Below, piece after piece: positions 22,599 through 30,830 of a stretch of 33,709 nucleotides of DNA (its first letter is position 1; each line of letters opens with the position of its first letter). The stretch comes from an uncultured Lachnospiraceae bacterium. GTDB lineage: Bacteria > Bacillota > Clostridia > Lachnospirales > Lachnospiraceae. Both the position numbers and the translations under genes were made by a program. The notes under the pieces are model-generated. The model saw only the letters and a list, made by a program, of their open reading frames with translations. It was not told where the DNA came from and did no database searches. The stretch is from contig CANQRW010000036.1 in assembly GCA_947626365.1 (NCBI GenBank), positions 1-33,709 on the forward strand, given 5' to 3'.

Positions 22599-23957
22599 AT
22601 GGATTTCAGCAAACGGCCGGATTTTTCACATTTAATTATCGCCCTGGAGTCAGCGGTGCTGTTGGCTTTTCTGGTGCTTTTGACGCCTTGGGGCAGCAGG
22701 ATGACTGTCGGCAGGGACACCGCAGGCGTGGAAGAGAATGCCGCAGGCTCAGAGGGAGACACCGCAGGCGTGGAAGGAAATGCCGCGGGCCCGGAGGGAG
22801 ACGCCGCAGGCGTGGAAGAGAATGCCGCAGGCCCGGAGGAGGAGACGAGGGCCGGAGGTGCGGACAGCGATGCGGATAGGGGGAGAAACCGGGAAACAGA
22901 TAAAAAAGATTACATTCACTGGGTTGATTTTCAGGTGACATCGGAGGCGCTTAACCGGGCTTTCCGCTATGATGTAAGCACCTGCCAGTCGGAGATCCAT
23001 CTGAACTGGATTGAGCTGCTGGCTTATCTGGGGGCCAGGTACGGAGGTGATTTCTCCAGGTACAGCGAAAGGGACATGGATGAGATCGCCGTGTGCCTTC
23101 GAAACGGTGAGAAGCTGGAAGAGATCACGGCGGGCATGAAATATTATCCTTATTATCTGGAAGCCTATACAGCGGTTCTGGGAGGCATGGTGGGGGAGTA
23201 TCAGATCGAGATTCCGGGAGGTCAGGCGCCGGATTTTGCGCTGCCCAAGGACAGCAGCGGCAATCCCATTCGGACGGAGGATAACGTGTGGGTTACGAAA
23301 TACGGGCTGAAGGCGTTTTCACCGATTGCGAAAAATTATCCTTACACCGATTTTGACGATTTTGGAGCTTCACGGAGCTATGGATTTAAACGCCGGCATC
23401 TGGGCCACGATATGATGGGCCAGGTGGGGACTCCTGTCATTGCCGTTGAATCCGGCTATGTGGAGGCCATGGGCTGGAACCGGTACGGCGGCTGGCGTCT
23501 GGGAATCCGCAGCTTTGACGGCCGGAGGTACTATTACTACGCCCATCTTCGGAAAAATTATCCTTACCATAAATCTCTTCAGGTGGGAAGCGTGGTTCAG
23601 GCCGGGGATGTGATCGGTTATCTGGGCCGAACCGGCTACAGTCAAACGGAAAATACCAACAATATCGACGAGGCGCACCTGCATTTCGGCCTGCAGCTGA
23701 TTTTTGACGAATCCCAGAAGGAAGGCGATAATGAAATCTGGATCGACTGCTATCAGCTGGTGAAGTTCCTTTACAACAACCGCTCGGAGACGGTTCGGGA
23801 CGCCGCCACGAAAGAGCATTACCGGGCTTATCAGATGCAGGATCCGGATATTCCTGGCGGAGCGCGGGAGCAGAAGCTTCCGGCGGAAACAGGGGGAATG
23901 CGGGAGCAGAAGCTTTCGGTGGAGACAGGGGAATACGGGAACAGAAGCTTCGGCTGA
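22599..23957 (+). CDS. Membrane-anchored M23 (LytM-type) peptidase
   Basis: This is a 452-residue protein. An N-terminal helix (LIIALESAVLLAFLVLLTPW, about residues 9-28) serves as signal or anchor. Residues about 40-82 are three tandem 14-residue repeats of the type DTAGVEENAAGSEG, a Glu/Ala/Gly-rich linker. The peptidase domain has the zinc ligands in RHLGHDMMG (H and D, about 268-276) and HLHFGLQL (about 361-368), as in lysostaphin-like endopeptidases that cut peptidoglycan cross-bridges, plus VGTPVIAVESGYV and GDVIGYLGRTG. The tail carries two REQKL repeats. The ATG at 22599 is chosen since CGGAGG lies just before it. It acts outside the membrane, perhaps in sporulation or division. Confidence 0.88.
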   Translation: MDFSKRPDFSHLIIALESAVLLAFLVLLTPWGSRMTVGRDTAGVEENAAGSEGDTAGVEGNAAGPEGDAAGVEENAAGPEEETRAGGADSDADRGRNRETDKKDYIHWVDFQVTSEALNRAFRYDVSTCQSEIHLNWIELLAYLGARYGGDFSRYSERDMDEIAVCLRNGEKLEEITAGMKYYPYYLEAYTAVLGGMVGEYQIEIPGGQAPDFALPKDSSGNPIRTEDNVWVTKYGLKAFSPIAKNYPYTDFDDFGASRSYGFKRRHLGHDMMGQVGTPVIAVESGYVEAMGWNRYGGWRLGIRSFDGRRYYYYAHLRKNYPYHKSLQVGSVVQAGDVIGYLGRTGYSQTENTNNIDEAHLHFGLQLIFDESQKEGDNEIWIDCYQLVKFLYNNRSETVRDAATKEHYRAYQMQDPDIPGGAREQKLPAETGGMREQKLSVETGEYGNRSFG

Positions 23958-24007
23958 CCGCGGATAAAAGTATACAATTCCCATCTCTTTTCATTTCAGG
24001 CATTCTG

Positions 24008-24016
24008 TGCTATACT
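24008..24016 (+). promoter_or_regulatory. Extended -10 promoter of fbp
   Basis: TGC followed by TATACT (24011-24016), with only a weak TTTTCA at 23988-23993 in the -35 position. A 6-bp hairpin (GAACCG 24041-24046, CGGTTC 24054-24059) lies in the leader. Confidence 0.55.
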
Positions 24017-24098
24017 ATCCAAAACGGCAGCTGACGCCGGGAACCGTATTCTGCGGTTCTGCGGTGTTCGGACTGTTCTAACGGGGAGGGAATTCACC

Positions 24099-26036
24099 AT
24101 GAGAGATATCGCTTATTTGAAGCTTCTGGCCAGAGAGTATCCGACGATCCGGGCGGCGTCCAGTGAGATCATCAATCTGACCGCCATCGGCGGCCTGCCT
24201 AAGGGGACGGAATATTTCTTCAGCGACCTGCACGGAGAACATGAAGCGTTTATCCATCTGGTGCGTTCCTCATCAGGAATTATCCGGGAGAAGATCAAGG
24301 AAACCTTTGGGTATGTGATTCCGGAGGAGGAGCAGGAGGAGCTTGCAAATCTGATCTACTACCCCCAGAGAGAACTGGCCCGCATGGAGCGGACCGGCAA
24401 AAACAGTGATGACTGGAGAAAGATTACCATATACCGCCTGGTGCAGATCAGCAAGGTGGTTTCCTCCAAATATACCAGGTCTAAGGTCCGCAAAAAGATG
24501 CCGGCGGATTTTGCCTACATTATCGATGAGCTGCTCCATGTGGATTACAATGATGAGAATAAGAAGGTATATTACAGCGAGATTGTCCGTACGATTATCG
24601 ATATCAATATTGCTGACAAATTCATCTGCGCTTTGTGCGAACTGATTCAGGGACTGACCATCGACAGCCTTCATATTATCGGAGATATCTTTGACAGAGG
24701 CCCCAGAGCGGATCTGATCATGGAGGAGCTGATTCATTTCCATGATGTGGACATCCAGTGGGGCAACCATGATATCGACTGGATGGGCGCCGCTACCGGC
24801 AATCTGGCCTGTATCTGCAATGTGCTGAGAATTGCCATCAGCTATAATGGATTTGATGTGCTGGAGGACGGTTATGGGATCAATCTGCGGCCGCTGTCCA
24901 TGTTTGCGGCCGCTGTTTACCGGGATGACCCCTGCGAGCGGTTTAAACCACACATTCTGGATCAGAATATCTATGATGCGGTGGATCCGGGCCTGGCGGC
25001 CAAGATGCACAAGGCAATCGCCGTAATCCAGTTTAAGGTGGAAGGCCAGATCATCAAGCGCCATCCGGAGTACGAGATGGACGAGCGCTGTCTGCTGGAG
25101 AAGATTGATTTTGAGAAGGGAACCGTGACGGTAGAGGGAAAGACATATCCCATGCTGGACATGCATTTCCCGACCATAGACCCGAAGAATCCGCTGGCCC
25201 TGTCATCGGAGGAGGAAGAACTTCTGCATACGCTGAAGCTGTCCTTCCGCCACAGTGCCCTGCTTCACAAACATGTGAAGTTCCTCTATTCCCATGGAGC
25301 CATGTATACCAGGATTAACAACAATCTGCTGTATCACGGGTGTATCCCCATGAAGGAAGACGGAAGTTTCGACACCCTTACGTTTCACGGCATCTCCTAT
25401 TCCGGGAAAGCCCTGATGGATTTTGTAGATCAGATGGTTCAGAATGCGTACTTCTTTGCCGACAGTAATCCGGATAAGGAATACGCCAGAGATTTTATGT
25501 GGTATCTGTGGTGCGGGGCCAAATCTCCGGTCTTCGGCAAGGATAAGATGACGACCTTTGAAAATTATTTTGTGGCGGATAAATCTACCCACAAGGAAAC
25601 CTTTAATCCCTACTATCAGCTGAGCGTCAGCGAAGAATACTGTGATAAGATCCTGAGGGAATTTGGTCTGCCGACAGAGGGAAGCCATATCATTAACGGC
25701 CATGTGCCGGTGAAGATTAAGGACGGCGAGACTCCCATTAAGGCCGGCGGCAAACTGTACGTCATTGACGGCGGCCTGTCCAAAGCGTACCAGAGCAAGA
25801 CGGGAATTGCAGGCTACACCCTGATCTACAATTCCAGGCACCTGGCGCTGGCGGAACACAAGCCTTTTGTGGCCGGTCAGAAGAATACGCCGAAGGTGAC
25901 GATCGTGGAGAAAATGAAGAGCCGCGTCATGGTAAGCGATACGGATCTGGGAATAGAACTGGATGCCAAGATAAGCGATCTGAAGGAACTGGTGGCCGCT
26001 TACCGGGAAGGTGTCATCAAGGAACACGTTGAATAG
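24099..26036 (+). CDS. fbp: Fructose-1,6-bisphosphatase, class III
   Basis: This 645-residue enzyme hydrolyses fructose 1,6-bisphosphate in gluconeogenesis. It is the Firmicute class III type, a calcineurin-like metallophosphoesterase: FFSDLHGEHEAF (about 47-58), LHIIGDIFDRGPRAD (about 188-202), WGNHDIDWMGA (about 221-231) and, late, IINGHVPVK (about 529-537) supply the metal ligands. The length matches the family (about 640-670). GGGGAGGG precedes the ATG. A separate promoter with extended -10 and a 140-bp leader precede it. Confidence 0.96.
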   Translation: MRDIAYLKLLAREYPTIRAASSEIINLTAIGGLPKGTEYFFSDLHGEHEAFIHLVRSSSGIIREKIKETFGYVIPEEEQEELANLIYYPQRELARMERTGKNSDDWRKITIYRLVQISKVVSSKYTRSKVRKKMPADFAYIIDELLHVDYNDENKKVYYSEIVRTIIDINIADKFICALCELIQGLTIDSLHIIGDIFDRGPRADLIMEELIHFHDVDIQWGNHDIDWMGAATGNLACICNVLRIAISYNGFDVLEDGYGINLRPLSMFAAAVYRDDPCERFKPHILDQNIYDAVDPGLAAKMHKAIAVIQFKVEGQIIKRHPEYEMDERCLLEKIDFEKGTVTVEGKTYPMLDMHFPTIDPKNPLALSSEEEELLHTLKLSFRHSALLHKHVKFLYSHGAMYTRINNNLLYHGCIPMKEDGSFDTLTFHGISYSGKALMDFVDQMVQNAYFFADSNPDKEYARDFMWYLWCGAKSPVFGKDKMTTFENYFVADKSTHKETFNPYYQLSVSEEYCDKILREFGLPTEGSHIINGHVPVKIKDGETPIKAGGKLYVIDGGLSKAYQSKTGIAGYTLIYNSRHLALAEHKPFVAGQKNTPKVTIVEKMKSRVMVSDTDLGIELDAKISDLKELVAAYREGVIKEHVE

Positions 26037-26107
26037 GACAGGCAGACAGGACCGGCAGGCAGGCGGTCCGGGATGAAACTGCTGACGATAAAATCAAGGA
26101 GATCTGC

Positions 26108-26644
26108 ATGAATAAACAGGAATTTCTTCAGGCCCTGCGCCGGGACCTGTCAGGAGATGTGCCGCCGGATGTGGTCGAGGAGAATATGAGGTACTACGAC
26201 GAATATATCAGCGGCGAAGTCGGAAAGGGGCGGACGGAAGAGGAAGTGATCGAAGAGATCGGGACGCCCAGGCTCATTGCCAAGAATATTGAAGATACTA
26301 CGGACATGCCCGACGAGGATGCGGGAAATGGTTATTATGAAAACAGCGGTTACGGCAGTGCCGGAGACGCTTATGGAGACGGCAGCTACGGGAGTACAGG
26401 GTACGGAAGTACGGGGGGAACCGGGTATGACAGCAGACGGCAGGAGCCCAGAGGGTCTTTCCATGTATTCGATTTAAGCAAATGGTATGTGAAACTGGCG
26501 ATTATAGTGATCGTGTTTCTTGTGTTGTACGCGGTATTTGTCATTGTGGGCGGAATCTTCACGCTGCTGGCGCCGGTTCTGGGGCCGATCATCATTGTCT
26601 TGCTGCTGATTCGCCTGTTTCAGGGTCCGCGACAGCGATGGTGA
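26108..26644 (+). CDS. DUF1700-type membrane protein with Gly/Ser/Tyr-rich linker
   Basis: This is a 178-residue protein. The N-terminal 60 residues (MNKQEFLQALRRDL...ENMRYYDEYI...EEEVIEEIGTPRLIAKNI) are the helical DUF1700 cytoplasmic domain, known from proteins near PadR regulators and in membrane-stress modules. Residues about 75-115 are a low-complexity linker built of YGS/GYG units (GSYGSTGYGSTGGTGY). The end holds two close hydrophobic segments (VKLAIIVIVFLVLYAVFVIV and LLAPVLGPIIIVLLLIRLF). No PadR gene accompanies it. Function unknown. AAGGAGATC lies before the ATG; a terminator follows. Confidence 0.75.
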   Translation: MNKQEFLQALRRDLSGDVPPDVVEENMRYYDEYISGEVGKGRTEEEVIEEIGTPRLIAKNIEDTTDMPDEDAGNGYYENSGYGSAGDAYGDGSYGSTGYGSTGGTGYDSRRQEPRGSFHVFDLSKWYVKLAIIVIVFLVLYAVFVIVGGIFTLLAPVLGPIIIVLLLIRLFQGPRQRW

Positions 26645-26677
26645 ATCGCGGGGCAGACAGCATATTAAGAAAATATT

Positions 26678-26720
26678 AAAAGACGCTGAAACTAATTGTA
26701 ATAGTTGAGGCGTCTTTTTT
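26678..26720 (+). terminator. Intrinsic terminator after the DUF1700 gene
   Basis: AAAAGACGC (26678-26686) pairs with GCGTCTTTT (26710-26718), with an inner AACTA/TAGTT pair, followed by a T-run. Confidence 0.85.
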
Positions 26721-26721
26721 C

Positions 26722-26750
26722 TTGACTTTTTAACAGAAACGAAATATAAT
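26722..26750 (+). promoter_or_regulatory. Promoter of the tandem NlpC/P60 genes
   Basis: TTGACT (26722-26727), 17 bp, TATAAT (26745-26750), immediately after the terminator. Confidence 0.85.
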
Positions 26751-26803
26751 TACAGAGTAGTTAACAAATTTGTAATAAATATAATAGATGGAGCCTTAAT
26801 GCA

Positions 26804-27517
26804 ATGAAAAGAAAAGCGTGGAAAGCATTTCTGGGGCTGTGTCTGGGCGTGATCTTTACAGCCACAGCACCCTCGAATGTACGCCGGATAAACGCTGCAG
26901 TAAGGTACCAGGAGGGAATTGGCGCAGAGGCTAATTCCTTCTATAAGATAAGAGCAGATGTGCCGGAGATGGCTGTCTGCAGCGACAGGAGTATACGTTC
27001 CTGCAAAGCAGCGGAACTGGTCAGAGGCCAGATCTGCAGGGCATCTTCCTGTGAGATGGGCCGGGTTTTGGCAGAGGATAAGAATATAAAAGGATACCTG
27101 AGGATGAGCGGCGGGGCAGCGCTGCTGGGAGCGAGCCGGGAGGAGACGGACCCTGAGGTATCGCTGAGAAACAATATTGTGGAATACGCTCTGCAGTTTG
27201 TGGGAAAGCCCTATGTATGGGGCGGAAGCGACCCTCATACCGGAGCGGACTGTTCCGGATTTACAGCTTATGTGATGAAACACATGGCAGGCGTGACATT
27301 AACCCACGCTTCCTGGATACAGGCGACGGAAGGGAAAAACGTAAAAAATCCCAGACCGGGCGATTTGATTTTCTACAGCAAAAATTCCCGTATCAATCAT
27401 GTGGCCATCTACATAGGCGGCGGACAGATCGTCCATGCGTCTTCCAGAAAGACAGGAATCAGAGTGTCTGCCTGGAATAACCGGACGCCGGTAAAGATTG
27501 TGGACGTGCTGTCTTAG
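26804..27517 (+). CDS. Secreted NlpC/P60 peptidoglycan endopeptidase
   Basis: This is a 237-residue protein with a signal peptide (MKRKAWKAFLGLCLGVIFTA). The middle (about 30-125) has no clear SH3 fold. The C-terminal half is the NlpC/P60 cysteine peptidase: GKPYVWGGSDPHTGADCSGF holds the catalytic Cys (about residue 148), NHVAIYIGGG the catalytic His, and QIVHAS the third polar residue. These enzymes cut D-Glu-diamino-acid bonds in stem peptides. THASWIQA replaces the usual PRSSxxQ segment after the Cys helix. A good promoter lies upstream; the next gene, a paralogue, starts 20 bp downstream. Confidence 0.9.
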   Translation: MKRKAWKAFLGLCLGVIFTATAPSNVRRINAAVRYQEGIGAEANSFYKIRADVPEMAVCSDRSIRSCKAAELVRGQICRASSCEMGRVLAEDKNIKGYLRMSGGAALLGASREETDPEVSLRNNIVEYALQFVGKPYVWGGSDPHTGADCSGFTAYVMKHMAGVTLTHASWIQATEGKNVKNPRPGDLIFYSKNSRINHVAIYIGGGQIVHASSRKTGIRVSAWNNRTPVKIVDVLS

Positions 27518-27537
27518 AAGATTGGAGAGATTGCAAA

Positions 27538-28296
27538 ATGAAGAAACAGAGGATATGGTGTGGAATCAATATGGCTGCCATAAGTATGTGTATGGCGATG
27601 ATGAACCCTGCAGATGTCTGGGCCGGTTATGAGAGTCTGGGCGGACCGGGGCTGACGGAAGGGCAGTATGTCGCGATAGCGGAAGAAGCGGCGGATATCT
27701 ATGTGTCGATGGATTCCTATGATATTTTGAGAACTGCCGCTGCAGGAGAATGTTTCCCGATTCTTCAGGATGAAGGCGGCGGATGGATGGAGGTTAAAGT
27801 AGGAGATACGGTGGGATATCTGTCTGCGGAGAAGGCAGATGTCCAGAAGACGGAGGTCTTTGAGAACTCACCGGAGGCCAAGGCGGCTGCGGAGGCAGCC
27901 GCGGCCCAGGTGCAGGCAGCAGATTCCAGCTCCCTCCGCCAGCATATTGTAGATTTTGCGAAGCAGTTTCTGGGCTGCCGGTACCGCTATGGAGGGAGCG
28001 ATCCCCGCACCGGAGTGGACTGCTCCGGGTTTGTCCGGTATGTCATGCAGAATGCGGCCGGCATAGCCATGCTGCGAAGCTCCGGAACCCAGGCCACCCA
28101 GGGGAGGGCCATAGGCGCGGACCAGATGAGACCCGGCGATCTGGTTTTCTACAGCCAGGGAGGCGGCATCAATCATGTGGCGATCTATGCGGGGGACGGA
28201 CAGATTGTCCATGCCTCTACATATAAGACCGGCGTGAAGATGTCCCCTTGGAATTACCGCCAGCCGGTCCGCATTGTCAATATGCTGGGGGACTGA
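27538..28296 (+). CDS. Secreted NlpC/P60 endopeptidase with SH3-like domain
   Basis: This is a 252-residue paralogue of the preceding gene, with a signal peptide (MKKQRIWCGINMAAISMCMA, cleavage near VWA). A bacterial SH3-like domain spans about 40-105 (VSMDSYDILRTAAAGECFPI, then GWMEVKVGDTVGYLSAE). An Ala-rich linker of about 20 residues follows, then the NlpC/P60 domain: CRYRYGGSDPRTGVDCSGF (catalytic Cys near 162), MLRSSGTQATQGR, NHVAIYAGDGQIVHAS. GGAGAG precedes the ATG. It is co-transcribed with the gene before it. Confidence 0.93.
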   Translation: MKKQRIWCGINMAAISMCMAMMNPADVWAGYESLGGPGLTEGQYVAIAEEAADIYVSMDSYDILRTAAAGECFPILQDEGGGWMEVKVGDTVGYLSAEKADVQKTEVFENSPEAKAAAEAAAAQVQAADSSSLRQHIVDFAKQFLGCRYRYGGSDPRTGVDCSGFVRYVMQNAAGIAMLRSSGTQATQGRAIGADQMRPGDLVFYSQGGGINHVAIYAGDGQIVHASTYKTGVKMSPWNYRQPVRIVNMLGD

Positions 28297-28354
28297 AAAG
28301 GCACCGGGGGTTTAACCATGCTGCGGCCTGCCGCTCATTAAAAATAAAAAAACT

Positions 28355-28383
28355 GTATAAGATTGCCGGATTCAGCCATACTA
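28355..28383 (+). promoter_or_regulatory. Sigma-G-like (forespore) promoter
   Basis: GTATA (28355-28359), a 17-bp spacer and CATACTA (28377-28383) match the known forespore sigma-G pattern (GHATR, 17-18 bp, CATWMTA). No sigma-A pair with good spacing is seen before the next gene. Confidence 0.7.
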
Positions 28384-28422
28384 TTCCTGTAACTTAAAAC
28401 ACCAATTCAGGAGGTGCCTATT

Positions 28423-28569
28423 ATGGCAAAGAACAGCTACGACAACAGTCAGAACAACAATCAGAACGGCAGTCAGAACAACAGCCAGAACAGCAATCAG
28501 AACAGCAGCAAGAACAACAGCCAGAATGGTTCAGGCAGCACCGGAAAAAATTGTGACAACAACCGCTGA
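28423..28569 (+). CDS. Small Asn/Gln/Ser-rich peptide, probable spore protein
   Basis: This is a 48-residue, very hydrophilic peptide (MAKNSYDNSQNNNQNGSQNN at the start; 18 Asn, many Gln and Ser, one Cys near the end, GKNCDNNR). Units of S/N-Q-N repeat through the chain. It has no signal peptide or helix. CAGGAGGTG, an excellent ribosome site, lies 8 bases before the ATG, and a terminator follows, so it is a true one-gene unit. The promoter looks sigma-G-dependent. Size and Asn/Gln content recall small forespore proteins, but it does not show the alpha/beta SASP signature. Exact function unknown. Confidence 0.8.
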   Translation: MAKNSYDNSQNNNQNGSQNNSQNSNQNSSKNNSQNGSGSTGKNCDNNR

Positions 28570-28589
28570 TTGAGAACAATGGCAGAGAG

Positions 28590-28622
28590 GCCGTCCCGGA
28601 TTATGGGGCGGCTTCTTTATTA
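28590..28622 (+). terminator. Intrinsic terminator after the Asn-rich peptide
   Basis: GCCGTCCC (28590-28597) pairs with GGGGCGGC (28605-28612, one G-T pair), followed by TTCTTTATTAT. Confidence 0.85.
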
Positions 28623-28636
28623 TATGTGCGCCGCGA

Positions 28637-28665
28637 TTCACAATCCACGGTCTGTCCCATATACT
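28637..28665 (+). promoter_or_regulatory. Promoter of the rhodanese gene
   Basis: TTCACA (28637-28642), 17 bp, TATACT (28660-28665). CATATACTA across the -10 also resembles a sigma-K element, but the sigma-A reading is better supported. Confidence 0.6.
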
Positions 28666-28691
28666 AATAGAAAAGGGACAGGTGAGGTCTT

Positions 28692-28997
28692 ATGCGGTAT
28701 CCGATTATCACGGTATGGGAACTGGACTGCTGGATTGAAGGAGGCAGGCAGATGTTTTTGGTGGATCTGCGGGGAAGCGAATCCTTTGCCCGAAATCATA
28801 TTAAGGGAGCAGTCAATATACCATTTGAGGAACTGGAAGAGCGGTTAGGAGAACTTCCCGTAGGAATCCCCATTGTTTTCTATTGCACAAGGGGAAGTCA
28901 GAGCATGCTGGCGTGCAATCATCTGGCAGACCGGGGATATCAGGTGGTCAATGTGGCCGGCGGCCTGACAGCCTACCGGGGAAAGTATCTGGTATAA
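28692..28997 (+). CDS. Rhodanese-like sulfurtransferase
   Basis: This is a 101-residue single rhodanese domain: FLVDLRGSESFARNHIKGAVNIP (split: FLVDLRGSESFARNHIKGA and VNIPFEEL) at about 21-48, the active-site loop VFYCTRGSQSM with the catalytic Cys (about residue 63), and NVAGGLTAYRG near the end. Such proteins carry persulfide sulfur in the cytoplasm. GGTGAGG lies before the ATG. It has its own promoter, and another promoter follows at once, so it is probably monocistronic. Confidence 0.88.
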   Translation: MRYPIITVWELDCWIEGGRQMFLVDLRGSESFARNHIKGAVNIPFEELEERLGELPVGIPIVFYCTRGSQSMLACNHLADRGYQVVNVAGGLTAYRGKYLV

Positions 28998-29008
28998 GAA
29001 ACATTTGG

Positions 29009-29036
29009 TTGACAGGAACCCTGCCGAGGCTATAAA
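29009..29036 (+). promoter_or_regulatory. Promoter of the phosphodiesterase-methyltransferase operon
   Basis: TTGACA (29009-29014), 16 bp, TATAAA (29031-29036). Confidence 0.7.
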
Positions 29037-29062
29037 ATAGTAGCCAAAAAGAGGTGACTTCT

Positions 29063-29605
29063 GTGAAATATATGTTCGCGTCCGATATCCATGGCTCGGC
29101 TTATTACTGCAGGAAAATGCTGGATGTGTTCAGAGGTTCCGGGGCGGAGCGGCTGATTCTTCTGGGGGACATCCTTTATCACGGACCCAGAAATGATCTG
29201 CCCAGAGATTATGCTCCCAAGCAGGTTCTGGCCATGCTGAATGGATATAAAGATAAAATTTACGCGGTAAGAGGCAATTGCGATACCGAGGTGGACCAGA
29301 TGGTGCTGGAGTTTCCCATGATGGCGGATTATGCCCTCCTGGTTTTCAATGGAAAGACGATCTACGCCACCCACGGACATGTATATGGTGAGGAGAAGCT
29401 GCCGCCTATGCAGCCGGGAGACGCGCTGGTTTACGGTCATATCCATCTTCCGGTGGCGGAGACCATGGGAGATAAGTTTCTGCTGAACCCGGGTTCCGTC
29501 TCTCTGCCCAAGGGAGGCAATCCGCCCAGCTACGCCATGCTGGACGGCCATACGTTTACAGTTTATGACTTTGACGGCGGCAAGATAAAAGAGATTCGGC
29601 TGTAA
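29063..29605 (+). CDS. yfcE: YfcE-type metallophosphodiesterase
   Basis: This is a 180-residue calcineurin-like phosphoesterase. It starts MKYMFASDIHGSAYYC (D-x-H metal motif), then LLGDILYHGPRND (about 37-49), VRGNCDTEVD (GN-D/H, about 74-83), ATHGHVYG and VYGHIHLP for the remaining metal ligands. E. coli YfcE is such a Mn-dependent phosphodiesterase with an unknown natural substrate. GTG at 29063 is taken as start because GAGGTGA precedes it at the right distance; a GTG at 29054 lies inside that site. First gene of an operon; a second, different member of the family lies at 31439. Confidence 0.88.
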   Translation: MKYMFASDIHGSAYYCRKMLDVFRGSGAERLILLGDILYHGPRNDLPRDYAPKQVLAMLNGYKDKIYAVRGNCDTEVDQMVLEFPMMADYALLVFNGKTIYATHGHVYGEEKLPPMQPGDALVYGHIHLPVAETMGDKFLLNPGSVSLPKGGNPPSYAMLDGHTFTVYDFDGGKIKEIRL

Positions 29606-29615
29606 GAGGTGTCCG

Positions 29616-30818
29616 GTGAAGAAACTGTACGAGATTATCGCACCCTGCCATTTCGGGCTGGAGTCGGTGCTTAAGAGAGAAATATATGATCTGGGATATG
29701 ATATATCCCTGGTGGAAGACGGCCGTGTCACGTTCCTGGGAGATGAGGAGGCTGTCTGCCGGGCCAATGTGTTTCTGCGGACGGCGGAGCGGATCCTGAT
29801 AAAAGCCGGAAGCTTCCCGGCGGAGACCTTCGAGGAGCTGTTCCAGGGAACCAGGGCGATCGCCTGGGAAGAATTTATCCCAAGGGACGGCAGATTCTGG
29901 GTAGCGAAGGCGTCTTCCATCAAGAGCAAACTGTTCAGCCCGTCGGATATCCAGAGGATCATGAAGAAAGCCATGGTGGAACGGATGAAGAAAGCCTATG
30001 GCATATCTTTGTTCCCGGAGACCGGCAGCAGCTATCCTTTGAGAGTGTTCCTCTACAAGGATCAGGTGACCATCGGGATTGACACCACTGGAGAGTCTCT
30101 CCACAAGAGGGGCTACCGGCCTGCGGCAGGCAAGGCGCCGATTTCCGAGACTTTGGCGTCGGCTCTGATCATGCTGACTCCCTGGAGAGGAGACCGGATC
30201 CTGGTGGATCCCTTCTGCGGAAGCGGCACATTTCCCATAGAGGCCGCGATGATGGCGGCCAACATCGCGCCTGGTATGAACCGGTCTTTCCTGGCGGAGA
30301 ACTGGAAGAATCTGATTCCGGAGAGATGCTGGTATGAGGCGGCGGATGAGGCCCGGGATCTGATCGATGAGTCGGCGGAGACCGATATCCAGGGCTATGA
30401 TATTGACGGCGAAGTGATCAAGGTGGCCAGGGCCAATGCGGAGAGGGCCGGCGTGGGCAGCATGATTCATTTTCAGCAGAGGCCTTTGAGTGCCCTGAGC
30501 CATCCGAAGAAATACGGCTTTCTGATCACCAACCCGCCTTACGGGGAGAGACTGGAGGATAAGAAGGATCTGCCTCAGCTGTATCAGGAGCTGGGAGAGC
30601 GGTACCGCGCCCTGGACAGCTGGTCGGCCTATATCATCACGGCTTACGAGGATGCGGAGCGGTATCTGGGGAGAAAAGCCGACCGAAACCGGAAGATTTA
30701 CAATGGAATGATAAAAACCTATTTCTATCAGTATTTGGGACCGAAGCCGCCGGCCAGAAAACGGTCGGGATCATTTGGGGAAAAGATACCAACGACAGCC
30801 GCAGGGCGCACTGTATGA
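29616..30818 (+). CDS. THUMP-domain 23S rRNA guanine-N2 methyltransferase (RlmL/YpsC type)
   Basis: This is a 400-residue SAM enzyme. An N-terminal ferredoxin-like and THUMP RNA-binding region (about 1-160) is followed by a class I methyltransferase domain: LVDPFCGSGTFPIEAA (SAM site, about 197-212), GYDIDGEV (about 259-266) and the catalytic TNPPYGERL (about 307-315). Members methylate a guanine N2 in 23S rRNA. GTG start, 10 bp after the phosphodiesterase stop, with GAGGTG as ribosome site. The RlmK-type fusion domain is absent. The exact target base is not certain. Confidence 0.9.
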   Translation: MKKLYEIIAPCHFGLESVLKREIYDLGYDISLVEDGRVTFLGDEEAVCRANVFLRTAERILIKAGSFPAETFEELFQGTRAIAWEEFIPRDGRFWVAKASSIKSKLFSPSDIQRIMKKAMVERMKKAYGISLFPETGSSYPLRVFLYKDQVTIGIDTTGESLHKRGYRPAAGKAPISETLASALIMLTPWRGDRILVDPFCGSGTFPIEAAMMAANIAPGMNRSFLAENWKNLIPERCWYEAADEARDLIDESAETDIQGYDIDGEVIKVARANAERAGVGSMIHFQQRPLSALSHPKKYGFLITNPPYGERLEDKKDLPQLYQELGERYRALDSWSAYIITAYEDAERYLGRKADRNRKIYNGMIKTYFYQYLGPKPPARKRSGSFGEKIPTTAAGRTV

Positions 30819-30830
30819 GAGGAAACAAAT

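Noticed and set aside
28660-28670. CATATACTA as a sigma-K promoter for the rhodanese gene
   Set aside because: TTCACA-17-TATACT gives a better sigma-A match at the same place, and a rhodanese needs no spore-specific explanation.
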